Assembly: GCA_025360235.1 (NCBI GenBank)
Contig: JANYCO010000140.1
Span: forward strand, 1-10,749
Reading direction: 5' to 3'
Length of the DNA stretch: 10,749 bases
DNA from: Cytophagales bacterium
GTDB lineage: Bacteria; Bacteroidota; Bacteroidia; Cytophagales; Cytophagaceae
The position numbers and the translations under genes were made by a program. This document shows positions 6,488 to 10,749 of the stretch, piece after piece. Position 1 is the first letter of the stretch; every line of letters starts with the position of its first letter. Below the pieces are notes generated by a model, which had not been told where the DNA came from, did no database searches, and saw nothing but the letters and a program-made list of their open reading frames with translations.

Positions 6488-6540
6488 TTCATAAATTTTT
6501 ATTTATATTTGTAATGATTTACATAAAATATATTTATGAA
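6488..6540. promoter_or_regulatory. Nested dyads in the divergent LysR/carbonic anhydrase promoter
   Basis: TTCATAAAT (6488-6496) and ATTTATGAA (6532-6540) form a perfect 9-bp inverted repeat, with the second arm covering the LysR start codon. Inside it ATAAAT (6491-6496) and ATTTAT (6501-6506) make a second dyad with a TTTT centre. Either could be the LysR-protein operator. The AT-rich context raises the chance of coincidence. Confidence 0.35.
6504..6511 (+). promoter_or_regulatory. Candidate -7 box for the LysR gene
   Basis: TATATTTG matches TAnnTTTG exactly and sits 24 bp before the ATG at 6536. It is 26 bp from the oppositely directed -7 box of the carbonic anhydrase operon, so one bound regulator could affect both promoters. 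Confidence 0.5.
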
Positions 6541-7459
6541 CTATACCTTACATCAACTACAAGTATTTTTAAAAATCACACAAACACAAAGTATTACTAA
6601 AGCTTCAAAAGAGCTGCATCTTACGCAGCCAGCTGTTTCTATTCAGCTTCGAAATCTTCAAGACCAGTTTGCTTTACCGCTTACGGAAGTAATTGGCAGG
6701 AAATTATATATAACTGATTTTGGCAAAGAGATTGCCGTTGCCGCAGAGAATATTTTAAATGAAGTACATGCCATTAATTATAAAACGATGGCCTATAAAG
6801 GTCAGCTATCCGGGCGATTGAAGATATCCGTTGTATCGACAGGAAAGTATGTTATGCCTTATTTTTTATCTGCCTTTTTAAAACAACATGAAGGCATAGA
6901 ATTGATAATGGATGTAACGAATAAAGCAAAAGTTATTGAGAATCTTGAAAAAAATGAAGTGGATTTCTCTCTCGTTTCTGTTTTGCCTGAACATTTGCAA
7001 ATCGAAAAAGTAGAACTCATGCAAAATAAATTATTTTTGGTGAGTAACACCGACCATAAATTCAAACATAAATTTTATAATAAAACAATTTTTGAAGAGA
7101 TGCCTCTTATTTATCGTGAAGAGGGTTCAGGCACCAGAGCTACGATGGAGCGGTACATTGCATCCCACAGACTGCCTGTTAAGAAAAAGATGGAACTAAC
7201 TTCTAACGAAGCCGTCAAGCAAGCTGTAATCGCAGGCCTTGGTTGTTCTATTATGCCTTTAATTGGAATAAAAAATGAATTAAATAACGGCGATTTACAA
7301 ATTATTCCTGTCAAAGGATTTCCTGTCAAATCGATGTGGAGTTTAATTTGGTTGAAACAAAAAAAATTCTCCCCTGTAGCGGCGTCTTTTTTGAGCTATC
7401 TCAAAAAAGAAAAAAACAGAATTGTAAAAGAAAAGTTTGATTGGTATGAGGAATATTAA
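6536..7459 (+). CDS. LysR-family transcription regulator (CbbR/CmpR-like)
   Basis: This 307-residue protein has the full LysR layout. The N-terminal winged helix-turn-helix (about 3-62) includes LHQLQVFLKI, SITKASKELHLTQPAVSIQL and GRKLYITDFG. A linker helix follows, then a two-lobed effector domain (about 90-295) with KISVVSTGKYVMPYFLSAF, REEGSGTRATMERY and VIAGLGCSIMPL. The QPAVSIQ helix and EEGSGTR effector-site motif resemble the CbbR/CmpR/CysL branch, whose members often control CO2-fixation or inorganic-carbon genes. The gene is divergent from the carbonic anhydrase operon, the classical arrangement for a LysR protein and its target. The effector is unknown; bicarbonate, CO2-linked metabolites or a metabolite of nitrogen/sulphur assimilation are possible. 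Confidence 0.92.
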   Translation: MNYTLHQLQVFLKITQTQSITKASKELHLTQPAVSIQLRNLQDQFALPLTEVIGRKLYITDFGKEIAVAAENILNEVHAINYKTMAYKGQLSGRLKISVVSTGKYVMPYFLSAFLKQHEGIELIMDVTNKAKVIENLEKNEVDFSLVSVLPEHLQIEKVELMQNKLFLVSNTDHKFKHKFYNKTIFEEMPLIYREEGSGTRATMERYIASHRLPVKKKMELTSNEAVKQAVIAGLGCSIMPLIGIKNELNNGDLQIIPVKGFPVKSMWSLIWLKQKKFSPVAASFLSYLKKEKNRIVKEKFDWYEEY

Positions 7460-7580
7460 TTCTGATCCATGGTTGGTGTCTATAACCTAGTGCGGAAAAG
7501 TTTGTAACGTTTTATCGTGACAATTACTTTGTCAGAATTCAAAGCATGATGAAGGAAATCGACAAATACAATTAGGTATA

Positions 7581-8075
7581 TTAATAATTACTTTTCCAAA
7601 AAGACCCGCCAAGCATAGGGTATTTATCTGATAGGTCCTTAATTTTTATCTTGTTCTCCGTTATCTCTTCGATCTTATAATCGTTGTCAACCTCTGAATC
7701 AATTTCGCCAACTCCATTGGTATGAGACAATTTCAAGTTAAGAATTCCAGTGGTAGGATCATAAGACCAAGTCCCTTTATATCCTCCTTCTTGTTCGGAA
7801 ATTTTACATTCTCCATTTGCTTCCAATGTGATACTCTGACCTCCCGGGCCTGGATCGGCAGGATCAACATCATCCCATGAACCAACAAGGGAGACAGAAG
7901 GTGTATTTTGAAACTCTTCCTGTTTCGTTTCTACTTTTGGATTCTGCTCAACTACACTATTCTTTGTTGTATCTGTTATAGTTAGCTCTGCAGATTTTTC
8001 ATTGGGTCTTTTTTCCTCTTCCACACAAGATGAACTAGCAAGAACTATGGAAAAAATTGAAATCGTGTTTTTCAT
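7581..8075 (-). CDS. Lipocalin-like lipoprotein
   Basis: This 164-residue protein has a lipoprotein signal: MKNTISIFSIVLASSSC, with the lipidated Cys17. The VEEEK that follows is acidic, as in Bacteroidota lipoproteins sent to the cell surface. Residues 18-60 are a low-complexity Glu/Lys/Thr linker. The C-terminal ~100 residues read as a small beta-barrel: LVGSWD, ITLEANGECKI, YKGTWSYD, GILNLKLSH, ENKIKIKDL, SFWKSNY. The GSW and GTWSYD motifs resemble lipocalin-like domains of secreted Bacteroidota proteins that bind small hydrophobic ligands, but I cannot name a substrate. The gene is alone on its transcript, convergent with the LysR gene, with an imperfect palindrome (8124-8143) upstream. 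Confidence 0.75.
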   Translation of the reverse strand: MKNTISIFSIVLASSSCVEEEKRPNEKSAELTITDTTKNSVVEQNPKVETKQEEFQNTPSVSLVGSWDDVDPADPGPGGQSITLEANGECKISEQEGGYKGTWSYDPTTGILNLKLSHTNGVGEIDSEVDNDYKIEEITENKIKIKDLSDKYPMLGGSFWKSNY

Positions 8076-8123
8076 TTTTGTAACGTGTATAAATCTTGGT
8101 AGGTTAATTTATTGTCGTACATC

Positions 8124-8143
8124 AGATTTAGTTGACCAAATCT
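8124..8143. promoter_or_regulatory. Imperfect 20-bp palindrome between two - strand genes
   Basis: AGATTTAGTTGACCAAATCT pairs at 16 of 20 positions around a TG centre. It lies 49 bp upstream of the lipocalin-like gene and 56 bp downstream of the FecR-like gene. It could be an operator for the former or a weak terminator for the latter; no T-tract favours termination strongly. Confidence 0.25.
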
Positions 8144-8198
8144 TGATAAAAGATAGTAAATTTTTCATTCAGTAAATAGCGATTTGCATTTACCTTTT

Positions 8199-8693
8199 TT
8201 ATTTGCTTTGGTTTTTATGTATTCGTTCTTTTATAAAGTTCCATATAAGGATATGTTTTTTAGTTTGGAAAAAATAGTTTATTAACTCAAGCGCTATAAA
8301 TCCTAGAATAAAAGACAGGCAATATTGTATCCATTCAGGAGTTTCGTTAACAATTATTTTTTTCCTGCCTGCCATTCCAAAAATATTTTTCAAGTTTCTT
8401 TTTTCAGTTACATAATGCGTAAATGCATTAGTTACCCATAGTCCTATAGCAAAACCAACTAAGTTACCCAACACTTGCTGGATAAAAACATCCTTAATAT
8501 TTTCCTTAGTAAATTTTTTAAGTAAGAGATTAGATTCTCCCCCTTTATCCTCCCAGATTCGTTTGATCTCGTTAAAAAGGGTAAGGTTTTTTTTACTTTC
8601 ATTGAGCCAGTTTAAAAACTCCTCCTTTTCCGTAAGGCTTTCATTTTCTGAAAGACGTTTTGAAATAAGTATCAAAATTTTTGGATCGTACAT
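8199..8693 (-). CDS. Membrane protein with FecR-type N-terminal domain
   Basis: This 164-residue protein has an N-terminus (residues 5-50: ILISKRLSENESLTEKEEF, LNWLNESKKNLTLFNEIKRIWED) that closely resembles the cytoplasmic sigma-factor-binding domain of Bacteroidota FecR anti-sigma factors. The periplasmic FecR domain is missing. Instead there are two predicted membrane helices, about 70-91 (FIQQVLGNLVGFAIGLWV) and 121-142 (WIQYCLSFILGFIALELINYFF), joined by a basic loop (EKRNLKNIFGMAGRKK), and a basic tail. Both ends should be cytoplasmic. No ECF sigma gene or TonB receptor lies beside it. It could be an orphan anti-sigma-like regulator, or the resemblance may reflect a shared helical fold only. 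The product is intact, with no frameshift seen. Confidence 0.65.
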   Translation of the reverse strand: MYDPKILILISKRLSENESLTEKEEFLNWLNESKKNLTLFNEIKRIWEDKGGESNLLLKKFTKENIKDVFIQQVLGNLVGFAIGLWVTNAFTHYVTEKRNLKNIFGMAGRKKIIVNETPEWIQYCLSFILGFIALELINYFFQTKKHILIWNFIKERIHKNQSK

Positions 8694-8827
8694 AAATTAA
8701 TTGTTTTCAATATAATGGACTTATAAAATTATTAAATGGTTTTGTCTTATCCTAGGCACTAGAGCCTGAAGCCGTTACCCGTCCTCCTATCCCCTGACAG
8801 GGCGTCCGTTTCTTGTAAGAGAAAGAA

Positions 8828-8855
8828 ATAGCCCACGGTTTATACCGTGAGCTAT
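8828..8855 (-). terminator. Strong hairpin terminator of the SPFH gene
   Basis: The arms ATAGCCCACGGT and ACCGTGAGCTAT pair over 12 positions with one C/A mismatch around a TTAT loop. On the - strand it starts 27 bp after the stop of the SPFH gene and is followed by a T-rich run (TTCTTTCTCTT). The + strand side has no T-run, so it serves the - strand. Confidence 0.75.
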
Positions 8856-8882
8856 AAAATGAAACTCCTCTTTCAATTATAT

Positions 8883-9800
8883 TTATTGATTAATACTCTT
8901 AAGATCAATAAACGGTGTATTCTGACCAGAGATCTGAGGAACTTTTCCATCCCATTTATCAACCGTTCTATACTGGATAAGGGCTTTGGTGACAGAGGCC
9001 GCTAATTTTTGGTTGGCTTCTGCCTGAGCATCAGCAATAATTCTATTGGCATCTGCTGTAGCTTGTGCCTGAATCATTGCTGCTTCCGCATTTGCTTTTG
9101 CTGTAATTACTAAACTCTCCGCATCTCCTTTTGCCTGGGCTATCTTTTTATTCGCTTCCGCTTCTACGGCCTTGACTTCATTTTGAGTTTGCTGAGCTCT
9201 TTGATTTGCTTCCAGTTTTGAATTAATTGCCTCTTCAATTATTTTAGGCAATCTAAATTCTCCGATAGTATAAATTCTGTCAATAATAATTCCATATTTC
9301 TCCGTTTGAATTGAAACTACACTATCCACATCGTCCAATAAATTCTTTTTGTGAACACCATAAATAGATTCAATCGGCATTTTAGAGGCGGTTGTATTAA
9401 GCGCATCTCGCACCATATTCCTCAAGAAAATATTTGTGATTTCATCAATGCCTCTTCTGTATTTTTGAAATATTACAGGTACGCTATCTGGTACCAGTGA
9501 GTAACTGATTCCAAAATCAGCTTGTACATCCAGACCTTCTTTACTTTGAAAAGAAATAGAATTATCCGGACCTCCTGTGGATTGTTCGTCTTTCCAAACA
9601 TAGTTTTGTTGAAACACAGGAAACTTATATATTCTTTGATTGGCTCCTATAAAATAGGCTCCTACTCCTACTTGTTTGGTTTCAACACCACGTTTTGTTC
9701 CCAACATATATACTTTTATACCTCTGTAACCTGCAGGTACTGTTTTCATACAAGATGATAATGCACATACCATCAATACTAACATTGCTAGCTTTTTCAT
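8883..9800 (-). CDS. SPFH/prohibitin-family lipoprotein
   Basis: This 305-residue protein has a signal ending in the lipobox LSSC (Cys17), so it is predicted to be a lipid-anchored envelope protein rather than the usual transmembrane form. PAGYRGIKV (22-30) is the typical start of prohibitin-like SPFH domains, which run to about residue 200 with QADFGISYSLVPDSVPVIFQKY, then RNMVRDALN, then YGIIIDRIYTIGEFRLPKII. Residues 195-270 form a long Ala/Glu/Gln-rich coiled coil (EVKAVEAEANKKIAQAKGD and similar), and the C-terminus has the family-like YRTVDKWDGKVPQI. SPFH proteins form oligomeric membrane scaffolds that organise proteases and other complexes. The gene is a single unit with its own terminator; 107 bp separates it from the His-rich gene upstream. 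Confidence 0.92.
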   Translation of the reverse strand: MKKLAMLVLMVCALSSCMKTVPAGYRGIKVYMLGTKRGVETKQVGVGAYFIGANQRIYKFPVFQQNYVWKDEQSTGGPDNSISFQSKEGLDVQADFGISYSLVPDSVPVIFQKYRRGIDEITNIFLRNMVRDALNTTASKMPIESIYGVHKKNLLDDVDSVVSIQTEKYGIIIDRIYTIGEFRLPKIIEEAINSKLEANQRAQQTQNEVKAVEAEANKKIAQAKGDAESLVITAKANAEAAMIQAQATADANRIIADAQAEANQKLAASVTKALIQYRTVDKWDGKVPQISGQNTPFIDLKSINQ

Positions 9801-9907
9801 AAAATTTAATTAATAAAGGGTTGAAAATTTATTTAGTATTAAAATTTTGGCAATATTAAACCGGACTCTGAATTTTCGAGCGTTTAATATGCAGTAAAAA
9901 AATGAAA

Positions 9908-10258
9908 TTATATTCTTAACGAACAGTTTAAAAGATAAAGCGGTCTTGCCTTAATTAAAATACTTTTTGAATGCGAAACTTGTTCATTAAAATTTTGAGA
10001 ATAAAATAAGCTGGTTTCAAGTTCGTTTCTTTCAAATTTTATTTGGGTAGTATCATCTTTGCCCTCTTCAATATCCGACTCGTCATCTGTTAACTCCGTA
10101 GCTGAATTTTTTAATATCTGTTGAGTGTGATTAGATCTCTTGCACGGATGATTATGAGCGTGACCATGATGTTTATGATGATGGGTTAAAGAGGATGTAT
10201 AAAGCACCGCAACTAATAACAGCCATGGAATTAAAAATCGTTTTAATGTACTTTTCAT
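9908..10258 (-). CDS. Small membrane-anchored histidine-rich protein
   Basis: Starting at the ATG at 10258 it has 116 residues; a TTG at 10282 would add eight. The ATG is preferred because MKSTLKRFLIPWLLLVAVL then makes a normal signal or anchor (hydrophobic 8-22). Right after it comes THHHKHHGHAHNHPC, with eight His in residues 26-37 and a Cys at 39. This should lie outside the inner membrane and could bind Zn, Ni, Cu or Co. The rest is acidic (ELTDDESDIEEGKDD) and then amphipathic. No enzyme domain is seen. Metal buffering or sensing is inferred from composition only. It precedes the SPFH gene by 107 bp, so shared transcription is possible but not shown. Confidence 0.7.
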   Translation of the reverse strand: MKSTLKRFLIPWLLLVAVLYTSSLTHHHKHHGHAHNHPCKRSNHTQQILKNSATELTDDESDIEEGKDDTTQIKFERNELETSLFYSQNFNEQVSHSKSILIKARPLYLLNCSLRI

Positions 10259-10588
10259 ATTCTTCTTCACTACTGAATACAATTTGTTATTCGCAACTTT
10301 TATGCCAGACTTAAAAATTTAGTCTTTGCACTCGCTCAGGTATTCCCGGGTGATTTCGGAATTTATCAGAGAAAACCGTGCCATACATCAGTATAAATTC
10401 TGTATGAAATCTGAGCACGAACTGAGATGGAAAGGAGGTTCGCTTTCCCTGATTCAAGTGTCCTGTTTATGTTGCCGCTAGTGGGGTTGACAATATAAGA
10501 AAGAATAAAAAAACCATATCCCCTTTTGGAGGCCCTTGAGAGACTTTAAAAAAACAATATTGGATGATATTAAAATTTTCATACTATT
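10259..10588. other. Gene-free stretch with a G+C-richer core
   Basis: No convincing gene is seen on either strand. The part 10320-10500 is visibly richer in G+C than the flanks. It holds a possible hairpin: CATACA (10382-10387) with TGTATG (10401-10406), enclosed by CGTGC (10377-10381) and GCACG (10415-10419), with an eight-base bulge on one side. The - strand has a 42-codon frame without stops or a start, probably chance. It must also contain the promoter of the His-rich gene. Confidence 0.4.
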
Positions 10589-10749
10589 TTAATTAATATG
10601 ATATTTTTCAAGATTCCATATTTGATTGTTCCAAAGTTCTTTCCTTATAATACCTACTCCTTTTGCAAAATATACTTTCTTAATTTGATCTGTGTAATTT
10701 TGTTTTAAGGTCTCAAACATTTCAATTTGGAAATATTTTTCCCCGTTTG
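10589..10749 (-). CDS. C-terminal end of a - strand gene (start outside window)
   Basis: The - strand is open from the right edge to a TAA at 10589-10591, giving 52 visible residues. They include GEKYFQIEMFETLKQNYTD, VYFAKGVGIIRKELW and a final WNLEKYHIN. The phrase YFAKGVGIIRKE is typical of the last strands of secreted or lipid-anchored beta-sheet proteins in Bacteroidota, where (Y/F)xAKGxGxIK repeats occur. The composition is clearly coding. Function cannot be assigned from this piece. Confidence 0.65.
   Translation of the reverse strand, partial: NGEKYFQIEMFETLKQNYTDQIKKVYFAKGVGIIRKELWNNQIWNLEKYHIN

Noticed and set aside
7458..7539. AATTCTGA/TCAGAATT inverted repeat spanning the LysR stop and the gap after it
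   Set aside because: The arms are 66 bp apart and only 8 bp long, so chance is likely and no terminator is formed.
9522..9758. 78-residue + strand frame antisense to the SPFH gene
   Set aside because: It covers the conserved N-terminus of an unmistakable SPFH gene and has no independent support.
10404..10481. Short + strand frame starting MKSEHELRWKGG
   Set aside because: Only 25 codons, no initiation signal, and no family recognised.
10443..10519. Signal-peptide-like - strand start MVFLFFLILSTPLAAT followed directly by a stop
   Set aside because: Sixteen residues with no continuing protein; the hydrophobic run comes from poly-T and is probably chance.
1..10749. CRISPR array, tRNA, rRNA, insertion sequence or integrase
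   Set aside because: No regularly spaced repeats, no cloverleaf, no rRNA-like tract and no transposase or recombinase motif could be found by reading both strands.

Overview
The window looks like chromosomal DNA from a member of the phylum Bacteroidota (Flavobacterium, Sphingobacteriia or Chitinophaga-like; the genus cannot be fixed from sequence alone). The evidence is the high A+T content, the near absence of Shine-Dalgarno sites, several -7 boxes of the Bacteroidota form TAnnTTTG, five predicted lipoproteins, a PAS-kinase-like protein that ends at its H-box, and a FecR-type N-terminus. No tRNA, rRNA, CRISPR array, transposase or phage gene was found.

Region 1 (1-2486, + strand) is about signalling. 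It holds the tail of a HisKA-like sensor protein, a small XRE-type DNA-binding protein with a coiled-coil tail, and a soluble TPR histidine kinase. A 17-bp direct repeat at the end of the XRE gene shifts its frame. Without the inserted 26 bp the XRE reading frame would run on and overlap the kinase start.

Region 2 (2703-5140, - strand) holds a GH8 glycosidase lipoprotein in an operon with an outer-membrane beta-barrel candidate, preceded by a small lipoprotein gene with its own terminator. The GH8 protein has Asn where the usual catalytic base Asp sits, which suggests the chitosanase/lichenase-type branch.

Region 3 (5393-7459) is a carbonic anhydrase locus. A type II beta-carbonic anhydrase is preceded by two tiny predicted membrane proteins on the - strand, and a CbbR/CmpR-like LysR regulator is transcribed divergently. 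The shared promoter region has back-to-back -7 boxes and two dyads. The likely joint job is CO2/bicarbonate supply under LysR control, and the two small membrane proteins are its least explained part.

Region 4 (7581-10258, - strand) carries surface and envelope proteins: a lipocalin-like lipoprotein, a FecR-N-terminus protein with two membrane segments and no visible sigma factor, an SPFH/prohibitin-like lipoprotein with a clear terminator, and a small membrane-anchored His-rich protein. The right edge (10589-10749) is the C-terminus of one more - strand gene.

The intergenic stretches near 5280, 8780 and 10320-10500 are richer in G+C than their surroundings and hold no gene; the first two share a 9-bp core. 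The best candidates for something undescribed are the carbonic anhydrase operon with its micro-membrane proteins and the FecR-like membrane protein. I see no complete, clearly novel multi-gene system.
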